Positions 8,066 through 15,648 of a DNA stretch of 21,657 nucleotides are shown piece after piece. How positions within the stretch are numbered: the stretch's first letter is position 1; each line of letters begins with the position of its first letter. Origin of the DNA: Baffinella frigidus (taxonomy: Eukaryota > Cryptophyceae > Cryptomonadales > Baffinellaceae); NCBI GenBank assembly GCA_026770585.1, contig MU646763.1:270129-291785 (forward strand), in the 5' to 3' direction. Below the pieces are notes generated by a model. It did no database searches and was not told the DNA's origin. It saw only the letters and a list, made by a program, of their open reading frames with translations. The position numbers and the translations under genes are program-made.

Positions 8066-10535
8066 TCATCCGAGGATGTGGGAGGTTAGCCTCGCGCGCA
8101 TTTCCGTCAGGCCCGCCTCCGTCATCTGCCCACCCCGGCATCACTTTGTCAGCAATCCATCAGCCACTTTACTACAGGCACCTGTCTGTCAGCCACTTTA
8201 CTCGAGGCTGGCCGGCGGCGCACTGGCGCACTGGCGGGTGGCACGGGTCTGGTTGGCAAGGGGGCTGGTTCGGCGGGGGGCATGGCAGGGGCTGACCGGG
8301 AGGGTGTTGGCCCCGCGCGAGAGGGTGCAGGTGGCTCCCGTGCATGCCCCCGCCACCACGCCATCCTCCACCGATCCTGCCAGACAGGGGCCCCCGTGGT
8401 GAGCACGTGGCCCGCACCTCACTCGCACTACACTGTAGAGCAAGCGTGCGCTTCCGCCGACATATCCGATACATGCATGGATATTCGGGCTATCAAATAA
8501 ACACCCGTGGTCCACCCTCGGTCGGTGTCTGTGTTCTCAACTCAGTACATGAGGGTTGACTAACGCGAGATTTAGTCAACCCGCTGCTGCAAAATTAAGA
8601 AAATGCGCACCCCAAATCCGGCGCGGGTTCTGAAGATCTGGGATCGTGTAATCCTGTAAGAGCAAGCCGCGGTGCTCAGCTGACTGCGCTTGGCGGAAGG
8701 AGGGGCAGGGCAGGGGGAGGGGGTCGGGTCGCGGACCTCCACACACAGCCCAGTGGAACAGGAAGCCTGCGTCGAAGGCGTCTCCTGCCCAACGCCACCA
8801 CCTCTGTCACCAGACGCCCAACGCCAGGAGAACTGTCACCCAACGCCTCCTCTCCAACATGCGGTGTGTGCGCAGAGAGTGGGAGACATGCGGTGTGTGG
8901 GCGGAGAGTGGGGAGGAGGTGTTTGGTGACAGTGGTCCTGGCTTTCGGCAGGGGACGCCTTCGACGCCCCCTCACGGGGCGTCAGGCCCAGCACCCTGTG
9001 CAGGCACCCACGACATTGCCGGTCACGGTGTGGGGTGTAGGGTGTAGGGTGTAGGGTGCAGGGTTCAGGGTTCAGGGTTCAGGGTTGAGGGTTTAGGATT
9101 TAAGGTCGGGTGTTAGGGCTTGGGGTTTAGGATTCGGGGGTTTCGGAGGGTACGATTTGGGGAGAAGGGTGGAGGGTGGGGAGTTTGGGTTTGAAGGTCA
9201 AGGGTTTAGGTTTGAAGGTTGAGGGTTGAAGGTTTAGGGTTCGTCGTTCAGCGTTCAAGGTTTACGGTTAGGTTTCAGGGCTGGGGGTTAAGGGGTTGGG
9301 GGTGTCGGAGGGTAAGATTTGGGGTGTAGAGTTGAGGGTCAAGGGTCAAGGGTATCGAGTCGTCGGTTGAGGTTTGAGGAGTAAGGGTTCAGGGTTCAGG
9401 GTGCAGGGTGCAGGATTAAAGGTTGGGTTTCAGAGCTTAGGGTGTAGGGTTGAGGGGGTTCAGAGGGCAAGATTTCAGTTGTAGGGTTGAGAGGTTTAGG
9501 TTTCAGGGTTCAGGGTTTAGGGTTGAGGGTTGAGGGTTGAGGGATTCAGGTTTAGGGTCCAGGTTTCAGGGTTCAGGGTTCAGGGTTTAATCTTAGGTTT
9601 TGGGGCTTAGGGTTGGGTGTTTGGGGGTTTCGGAGGGTGTGGAGTGGGTTGGGAGTCAAGGGTTAAGGGTTTCGAGTCAAGTATTTATATTTGAAGGTTC
9701 CAAACATATTGGTCGAGGATTCAGGGTTCAGGGTTCAGAGATCGGGGTTGGGGGTTGAAGGTTAGGTGTTAGGTCTTAGAGTTTGGTGTTTGGTGGTTTC
9801 GGAGGGTAGGAATTGGGGTCTAGGGTTGAGGGTCAGGCGTTGAGGGTTCCCTCGAGAGTTAGTAGCCATCCCTCGAGATTTGTGAGGCGTCCCTCGAGAG
9901 TTAGAAGCCATCTCTCGAGACTGCTGTGGCCGCATCCTTCCAAGGGATACAAGAGTTTTATTCATTCCTAGGACCCTACAGTAGGAAATCCCTGTGGACC
10001 TAGGAATTTATGATGGGAGATCGGGCCGTGAATTCATGAAATATCACGGATTTGGTTGCAAATCACTACATATGGAAATCCCGGGATGAGCTGCGTCGGG
10101 TTGCTGTTGGTTGGGGTTCGTTTTACGGTTTAGAAAGTAGGGTGAATGGGTGAAGGGATGTGGAGGGGACCAGCGCCAGTGGGGTCAACAGGCGAGATGG
10201 CAGGCGGCGCAGCAAAGCGGCGTGGCACGCCCCCCGCGTCCGCGGCCTCGCGCGTCTGGACCATGGCCCCCTCCGCGCCAAGCGTCACCACCACCGCGCC
10301 CCCCGCGCGCATCTGCGAGGCCAGCGTCGAGGCTGCCGTGTCCAGGTCCTCCTCCTTGGCGATGTTTCGCGCTTCCCCCTGACCCAGCGTGCGGTCAGAG
10401 CCGCACACTTACTTGCTCGCGTCCAGGCTGGATGGGTCCACTGGAGCAGTAATACGGAGGACCGACCGTGTGAGTGGAGCAGAGGCGTGTAACAACTTCC
10501 AGGTGAGGCAGGTGTGCGGAAGGGANNNNNNNNNN

Positions 10536-10631
<96 letters not shown>

Positions 10632-13600
10632 GGCACCTCGTTGGGAAGGAAGAGGTCGACCTCCCCAAGCAGCCCGCCCGCCCCAGCCACCCCGTCCCAG
10701 GCCTCCGACGCGTCGCAGTTGGTGTCCAGCGAGATGGTGAAAGCCACGCCTTTCGAAGCAGCCGCCGCGCGCATCTCCTGGAGGTATGCCACGAGCCCCG
10801 GGCGCAGGCTCCCGCAGGAGTAGTAGCCTCCGATGTGGAGGTGCATTCGGTCAGGCGCGCCGTCCATCGCCCGCCTGATCCCCGTCAGGTTCGACGTCCC
10901 GAGCAGCCCTGTTGCGCCCACCTGCTTTCGGGTTTAGGGTTTGGGGTTCGGGGTTTGGGGTCTGGGGTCTGGGGTTTGGGGTTTGGGGTTTGGGGTTTAG
11001 GATTTAGGATGAGGGTTTGGGGTTTGGGTTTTAGGGCTGAGGGTTTAGGGTTGAGGGTTCGGGGTTCGGGGTTTAGGGTTTAGGGTTCAGGGTTGAGGGT
11101 TTAAAGTTTAGGGTTTAGGGTTTGGGGTGTAAGGTTGAGGGCTTAGAGCTCAGGGTTCAGGGTTTAGGGTGTGGGGTTTAGGGTTTAGGGTTGAGGATTT
11201 AGGGTTTAGGGTGTAGGGTTCCGGATTGGGGGTTGAGGGGCTAGGGTTTAGGGTTTAGGGTTTAGGGTTTCAGGTGTAGGGTTTATGGTTTAGGGTGTAG
11301 GGTGTAGGGTTTAGGGTGTGGTTTGGGGTGTGGGATGTGGGATCAGGGTTTTGGGTTTAGGATTTAGGATTTGAGGTGAAGGGTTGAGGGTTTGGGCTTT
11401 AGGGCTGGTGGTTTGGGGATTGAAGTTGAGTTTTTAGGGTTTAGGGTTTATTGTTTGTGGTTCAGGGTTTAGGGTTGAGGGTTGAGGGTTGAGGGTTTGG
11501 GGTTTTGGGTCAAGGGTTTGGATTTTAGGATTTGGGGTGAGGGTTTAGGGTTCAGGGTTTAGGGTTTGGGTTGTGGGGTTTGGGGTGTAGGGGTTCTGGT
11601 CAGAGATGAGGGTAAAGGTTAAGGACTGAGGGTTCAGGGTTTGGGGCTCGGGGTTCAGGGTTTAGGGTTGGGGGTGTAGGGTTTAGTGTTAAAGATTTAG
11701 GTTTAGGGTTTAGGGTTTAGGGTTTGGGGTTTAGGGTCCAGGGTTCAGGGTATAGGGTTTAGGGTTTAAGGGTCGGGGTCTGGGGTGAAGGGTTAAGGGT
11801 TAAGGGTTTGGGGTATGGGGTGTGGAGTCAGGGTTTGGGGTTTGGTGTTCAGGGTTTAGGGTTTAGTGTTTAGGGTTTAGGGTTTAGGGTTTAAGTCTTG
11901 CGGTTTGGGTTATAAGTTGACGGTTCAGGGTTTATGTTTTAGTGTCCAGGGTTAAGGGTTGAGGGTTCAGCGTGTTGGGTTTAGGGTTTGGGGTGTGGGG
12001 TTGGGGTTTAAGGATTTGGGGGCAGGGTTTAGGGTGTAGGTTTTAGGGTGTAGGTGTTACGGTTTGGGTTGTGGAGTTGTGGGTTTAGGTTTTGGGGCCA
12101 GGGAGGAGAATTTGGGGGTTAAGGTTTAGGGTTTAGGGTTGAGGGCTCCGGGTTCAGGGTCTAGGGTTGGGTGTTTAGAGTTGAGGGTTGAGGATTTAGG
12201 TTTAGGGTTTAGGGTTTAGGGTTTGGGGTTTAGGGTTGAGGGTTGAGGGTTGAGGGTTTAGGGTGTATGGTTCAGGGTCAATGGTTTAGCGTTGAGGGTG
12301 TAGGGTTTGGGGGAGGGGTGTGGGGTCAGGGTTTAGGATTTAAGTTTGAGGATTTGGGGTTTAGGGTTTAGGGTTTAGAGCTTATGGTGTGCGGGTTGGA
12401 GTTGACGGTGTTGGGTGTAGTGTTGAGAGTTTGGGGTTAAGGGCGTAGGTTGTAGGGTTTGGAGTTTGGGGTGTGGGGTTTAGGGTTTTGGGTTTTGGGT
12501 TGGGTTGTTAGGATTTGGGGTCGGGGTTTATGGTTGAGGGTGGAGGGTTCAGGGTCTAGGGTTCAGGGTTTGGGTGGTGGGGTTTGGGGTTTAGGGTTTG
12601 AGTTCATGGATGAGGGTTTAGGGGTTTGATTTAAAGGTTTAGAGTTGAGCTTCGAGTGTTTAGAGTTGAGGGTCTGGGGTTTAGGGTTTATAGTCAGAGT
12701 CTAGTGCGGCGGCGTTAGGGTGAAGGAGCAGAGGCCCTCCCGATTTGAGCCGGTGCGGTTGGCTTGCCCAACCTCCCCGGCACGAAGGGGTACAGGGGTA
12801 CCTCGCCGATACGATACGGTTCTGATAGAAACGAAGAGGTGTGGCGGTTCTTAATTTGAAGGACGTGTCGTCCACGTTTTTCATGCGTTTCTCAAAATTT
12901 AAGAACGTGTTACTGGCCTTTTTCGGAAACCCTTCGTCGCTAGCGAGGTACCCCTGCAGTCAAAACTTCTTAGTCGGTGGCATCAATGATCAAGCGCACT
13001 GCGCTCGCTGCCCGTTCACCTGCGTGACGAAGCCGGTTCTGATGAGAACGAAGAGAGGTGGTGGTTCGTCCCTTGAAGAAGGTGCCACCGGCCGTTTTGC
13101 ATGGGTTCTTTAAATTATGAAGTTGGGATTCTGAAGATCCCAACTTCTCGCTCGAGGCACCTCTGTAATAAAAACTTCCTAATCGGTTGAATCAACAATC
13201 ACGCTAAATCGGTTGAATCAACAAGCACGCTAAAAAACTCTCGCAGGCGCTCGTCGTTAGGTTCTAGGGTCTAGGGTCTAGGGCTGAGGGTTCAGCGTTC
13301 AGCGTTTAGGGTTTAGGGTTTAAGGTCTAGGGTGTAGGGTTGAGGGTTTGGGGTCTACGGTTTACGGATAAGGGTGTGGGGTTGATTGTTTAGAGTTTGG
13401 GTTGTGGGTTGTGGGGTCAGGGTTTAGGTTTTAGTGCTTGGGGTTTGGGGTTTGGGGTTCACGGTTAACGGTTTACGGTTTACGGTTTACGGTTTAGGGT
13501 GTGGGGTGAAGCGTTTAGGGTTTAGGGTGTAGGGTTCAACGTCTGGGGTGTAGGGTTGAGGGATGAGGGTTCAGGTTCTGGGGTTTGGGTTGAGGTTAGG

Positions 13601-14166
13601 GGTGTAGGGTGTAGGTTTGAGGGTTTAGGGTTAAGGGTTGAGGTTTAAACTGGGGTTTAGGTCCAAACCTAAACAATCGGTTTAGGATTTATGGAGGGGC
13701 AGGGTACAGAGGTAACTCACCGATATGAAACGGTTCTGAAAATAACAAAGAGTGGCAATCTTAATCGGCAGGCTCAATGCTCACGCTGAATGCTCTCGGG
13801 CAGCGACCCCGTGGCGCTCACCTGCGTGACAAAGCCACGGTCGTCGAGTCCGGAAAGGACGATGCACACCCCGGTGCCTGCCTCGGACGACTCCATCTCG
13901 TCTGACACGCCCACCTCAGCGAGCCTTTGCCGAAGGAACCCCCCAAACGGGTCGTTGCCCACAAGGCCGTGGAAGCTGCACGTTCGGGATTCGTTCGAGG
14001 CGCAGAGCGCGCCCAGGTGAACAGCCACGTTGAGGGCTGACCCGCCCGCAAGCTGGGAGATGTGCGGGCACTCGAGGTCAGAACCCCAGCGAGGCATGGC
14101 GGTGAGGGGCCCCGCCACGATATCGCAGAAAGCATCGCCGAGGACCGCGACGTGGATTTTCGCCAT
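8066..14166 (-). CDS. pfkB/ribokinase-family carbohydrate kinase, complete, six exons
   Basis: Exons (minus strand) are 14166-13822, 10921-10637, 10378-10171, 8784-8737, 8376-8297 and 8125-8066 (TGA). They sum to 1,026 nt (341 aa) with every phase consistent (0,0,1,1,0). Domain evidence: N-terminal beta strand HVAVLGDAFCDIV; pfkB signature 1 around residues 40-54 (AGGSALNVAVHLGAL); GLVGNDPFG (68-76); FTISLDTNCD (176-185); VDLFLPNEGEA (203-213); VVVTLGAEGA (239-248); signature 2 DPTGAGDAFDAGF (275-287), with D281 as the expected catalytic base; and C-terminal GACTGATCTLSRGA. The family phosphorylates a sugar or nucleoside hydroxyl with ATP; the substrate cannot be told. Donors are CAG|gtgagc, GAG|gtgcct, GCTG|gtcccc, GGAG|gtccgc and CCG|gtcagc. 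Introns are 2,900, 258, 1,386, 360 and 171 nt. Intron 3 splits the catalytic GAG|D motif, and exon 4 is a 48-nt microexon. Exon 6 might instead begin 9 nt later, at GCGGGC. Poly-G and a sequencing gap sit in intron 2. No frameshift or missing catalytic residue is seen. Confidence 0.88.
8503..8642 (+). repeat. dispersed hairpin-bearing repeat, copy 1
   Basis: About 140 bp, similar to 20214-20350. Shared landmarks are ggtc..cctcggtcgg, gggttgact, aacgcgagatt, tcaaccc, ..aaatc.gg.gc.ggttc and tctggg. The core is a perfect 10-bp stem (gggttgacta at 8553-8562 with tagtcaaccc at 8573-8582) and a 10-nt loop. It lies in kinase intron 4, antisense to the kinase. It could be a SINE-like or MITE-like family, or a structured RNA; no RNA polymerase III boxes are convincing. 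Confidence 0.65.
8769..8967. repeat. imperfect inverted repeat embracing the start of kinase exon 4
   Basis: The 21 bp at 8769-8789, which contains the acceptor and start of the GDAFDA-coding microexon, is repeated in inverted orientation at 8947-8967 with one mismatch. Between them the arms keep recognisable similarity (ctgtcacccaacgcctcctc against gaggaggtgtttggtgacag). A small perfect hairpin acgcccc/ggggcgt follows at 8965-8983. Confidence 0.7.
9027..9835. repeat. degenerate TTTAGGG-like array in kinase intron 3
   Basis: About 800 bp in which nearly every 6-8 nt ends in aggg or tggg (ggtgtagggtgtaggg, gggttcagggttcaggg, ggtttagggttgaggg). On the plus strand it is G/T-rich, so the kinase pre-mRNA carries the C/A-rich CCCTAAA-like strand. 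Exact TTTAGGG heptamers are a minority. Three stretches share gggtttcggagggtandgat-like phrases (about 9137, 9303 and 9620), which suggests a longer higher-order unit of roughly 160-320 bp. Confidence 0.8.
9846..10007. repeat. ccctcgaga tandem units and a cctagg hairpin
   Basis: Two copies of a roughly 43-bp unit (each with two ccctcgaga-type cores, such as ccctcgagagttagtagcca) span 9850-9930. A hairpin follows: attcctaggaccctacag (9964-9981) pairs imperfectly with ctgtggacctaggaat (9992-10007). Both lie in kinase intron 3. The rest of the intron to 10170 shows no further structure. Confidence 0.7.
10526..10630. repeat. assembly gap (10 N) next to a 95-nt G homopolymer
   Basis: Ten Ns at 10526-10535 are followed by 95 consecutive Gs (10536-10630). 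The run lies in kinase intron 2 and begins only 6 nt after the donor GAG|gtgcct on the minus strand, so the pre-mRNA would read as a very long C run. The true length of gap and homopolymer is unknown. Reading frames through it (poly-Gly or poly-Pro) are artefacts. Confidence 0.9.
10930..12690. repeat. degenerate TTTAGGG-like array, main block of kinase intron 1
   Basis: About 1.76 kb of gggtttagggttt-, gggttgaggg- and gggtttggggtt-type units, all G/T-rich on the plus strand. Runs of three to four exact TTTAGGG heptamers occur (for example near 11240-11270 and 11700-11725), embedded among TTCAGGG, TTGAGGG, TTTGGGG and TGTAGGG variants. It starts 9 nt from the acceptor of kinase exon 2. There are no genes inside. 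Confidence 0.85.
12700..13250. repeat. non-telomeric repeat block inside kinase intron 1
   Basis: This block interrupts the telomere-like array. It holds diverged copies of one unit: cggttctgatagaaacgaag at about 12818, cggttctgatgagaacgaag at about 13033, and a third at about 13730 (cggttctgaaaataacaaag). Inverted ends acaggggtacctcgc (about 12792) and gcgaggtacccctgc (about 12945) bracket one copy. Tails such as aaaacttcttagtcgg and aaaacttcctaatcgg recur, and the last is duplicated (aatcggttgaatcaacaa). It is probably a relic of nested or tandemly inserted short transposons. It does not code for a recognisable protein. Confidence 0.65.
13258..13820. repeat. second TTTAGGG-like block and repeat copy up to the kinase intron 1 donor
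   Basis: Positions 13258-13660 return to gggtctagggtctaggg, gggtttagggttt and a local tandem acggttt (about 13450-13490). From 13690 a third diverged copy of the cggttctga unit follows (ggggcagggtacagaggtaa ... cttaatcggcaggctcaatg). The sequence then reaches the donor of kinase exon 1 at 13821. Confidence 0.75.
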
Positions 14167-14319
14167 GCCGTGTTTGAGGATTTTTCTCGTAACCTGTTGT
14201 TGGTCACCTAGGTCACGAGGTTCGGCTCGGCTCAATCCGAAACCTCGTGACCACCTGACCAGAATCGCTTGTCCTCGAGTTTCTTGGCGGGCGGCGGCGG
14301 CGAGCCAGCGCCCCTGGTC
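14167..14319. promoter_or_regulatory. divergent promoter with a 25-bp-arm hairpin
   Basis: Between the kinase start codon (14166, minus) and the cysteine-rich gene (14320, plus) lies an inverted repeat. The left arm (14201-14225, tggtcacctaggtcacgagg...) and right arm (14237-14261) have an 11-nt loop and a few mismatches or one insertion. The inner core ggtcacgaggttcgg/ccgaaacctcgtgacc is nearly perfect. It could be a shared operator or an RNA structure in one 5' UTR. Function is inferred from location. Confidence 0.5.
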
Positions 14320-14706
14320 ATGTGCATCTGCGGCTTCGTCTGCATTCCACTCATCGCCTTCTTCGGCGCCGGGATCGCAGGCGTCGGCGCGCCCGCGCTC
14401 ATCGCCGAGGCCGAGAGGGCCAAAAAAGCTGAAGCGGGCCAAAACCACGCCAAGGGAGAGGGAGGGGGAGAGGGCGGCAGCGAGGCGCTGCAGGAGCTTT
14501 GCGATGGATCGAACGGTGGTAAGAAGATCCCCAAGAGTGCAGAGGGGATTTGCTTCTTGTGCTACGGGATGGAGGGTGAATGCGACTGCGAGTCAGAAAT
14601 TGAGGGAAATGGGGCTGAGGACGCTGGTAGCAGCCCAGCGGCGAAGGGCCCCTGCGAGCTCTGTTATGCTGACGCGTGCGGCTGCAAGACGCCGATGACG
14701 TTGTAA
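14320..14706 (+). CDS. small cysteine-rich membrane-anchored protein
   Basis: 128 aa from ATG 14320 to TAA. The frame is open upstream to 14251 without another ATG, so an unseen upstream exon is possible. The N-terminus is MCICGFVCIPLIAFFGAGIA: a hydrophobic signal anchor or membrane helix with two cysteines. It is followed by a charged Ala/Glu/Lys segment, a Gly/Glu-rich linker, and two related cysteine clusters, CFLCYGMEGECDC and CELCYADACGC (pattern C-x2-C-Y-x4/5-C-x-C). The clusters could bind metal or form disulfides. No family is recognised. The gene is divergent from the kinase across a 153-bp region with a hairpin. Reading frames on the opposite strand here are Pro/Ser-rich and less protein-like. 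Confidence 0.55.
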   Translation: MCICGFVCIPLIAFFGAGIAGVGAPALIAEAERAKKAEAGQNHAKGEGGGEGGSEALQELCDGSNGGKKIPKSAEGICFLCYGMEGECDCESEIEGNGAEDAGSSPAAKGPCELCYADACGCKTPMTL

Positions 14707-15110
14707 CATAAATCGTGTAAGTATCTTTCTCCGCGCGCAACACCAGACAGTTCTACAGTGCAGCGGTCCGCGTTGGGTCTTGGGCTGCTATTGATCAGCT
14801 ATGACCCGTGTTCCGGTCTCAGCAGTGCGCGATGCGTGGACATGGTTGGGAGGAGATTGATGGGCGCCGCTGGAGGGGGGTGCTGCTCCGACCCCTCCAG
14901 CAGCACCCCCCTCCAGCGGCGCCCGGTTGCTTCTCAGGCCATCGGCGGGAGCGTCTTGGGATATCACCCTTTACATCGTAAGTCTGTTCCTCGGGAAGTA
15001 GCAGGGGGGTGGGTGCAGCATTGCCAACTAGAGGTTTTGGGGGTTTTGTAAGCTCCGTGAAAGTGCTGGTCCCTCTGGTAGATGAGTTGGAGGGGGGACG
15101 AACAGCTGTC
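14707..15110. other. intergenic, with a perfect 25-bp-arm hairpin
   Basis: No convincing gene is seen. The notable element is a perfect inverted repeat: 14862-14886 (gggcgccgctggaggggggt...) with 14900-14924 and a 13-nt loop. It is very GC-rich, so it would extrude or fold strongly. It lies 156 nt past the stop of the cysteine-rich gene and could be a terminator-like or foldback element. Minus-strand frames between 14940 and 15110 look partly coding and may belong to the relic next door. Confidence 0.6.
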
Positions 15111-15648
15111 CTAACAGCATATCCTCCACTGGCAAACGTACAGCCGGGCCACTGCGCATATCCGAAAGTCAGAGGGTTGCACGTAGAGGCGGAGGCTCTT
15201 GCGGAGGATCGGGCAGTGACAATTGCCATATTCGTGCAAGTAGCACTCCTCCTCCATGTACATGGATGCCTCTTGAATAAGGGCACCTATAGTGAGGTTT
15301 ATTTCAAGAACACTGAGGCGAATCCGGTCGGGGCCTGTGTTCTTAGGCTTAAGAACCCAGGCGATTTCGGCTTCGCGGGCTTCTGGTTACGAGGTCGTAC
15401 CTCTGAAAGGGTGAAAATGAAGGGTCTTCCTTGATGCAGCTTCGCTGAACACAAGAAGGCCTGCCGGACGAAGGCAACGTGCCCTCGTCCAGAATCCTCT
15501 GCGCGATGTATCCATCCAGCCCCAAAACTCCTTCGTAGAGAGTGAGGGTCACTGGTGGTAGTATAGTGTAATGTTCACTGGCATACAGTGGTACTGATAC
15601 TTGCAGGGCCAAGACAGCCTGAAATACTGGTGGGAAATGCTGATACAA
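15111..15648 (-). pseudogene. frame-broken coding relic, unknown family
   Basis: Two minus-strand frames look like protein but do not join. The first (15648-15349) contains VPLYASEHYTILPPVTLTLY and EGVLGLDGYIAQRILDEG. The second (15386-15111, ending in TAG, with no start codon) contains RIRLSVLEINLTIGALIQEA and EEECYLHEYGNCHCPILRKS. They overlap in different frames near 15350-15386, with a TAA at 15387-15389. No splice pair was found that joins them, so a frameshift is likelier than an intron. Part of the first frame is repeated at 17218-17314. The product is unrecognised; a transposon-derived gene is one possibility. Confidence 0.45.
15490..15590. repeat. dispersed repeat, copy 1 (coding-derived)
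   Basis: About 100 bp matching 17218-17314 in the same orientation. Shared phrases include cgcgatgt, tcatcca..cccc, ctt.gtaga.agtg, ggtagtat, atgt and actggcatacag. The differences keep similar amino acids in the minus-strand frame (LYASEHYTILP against LYASKRYIILP), which suggests both descend from a protein-coding ancestor. Confidence 0.65.

Noticed and set aside
8866-9054. Plus-strand GDAFDAP-coding stretch after ttcggcag as an exon of a second kinase
   Set aside because: It is the inverted copy of the true minus-strand exon 4 start. The reading soon loses similarity and no partner exons exist on the plus strand.
10285-10921. Poly-proline and poly-glycine proteins across the G homopolymer
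   Set aside because: These are artefacts of reading through the homopolymer and the N gap. The flanking peptides belong to two kinase exons separated by intron 2.
9027-13660. An actual chromosome end or functional telomere
   Set aside because: The heptamers are degenerate, unique coding exons lie on both sides, and the array is inside an in-frame gene. It is interstitial.
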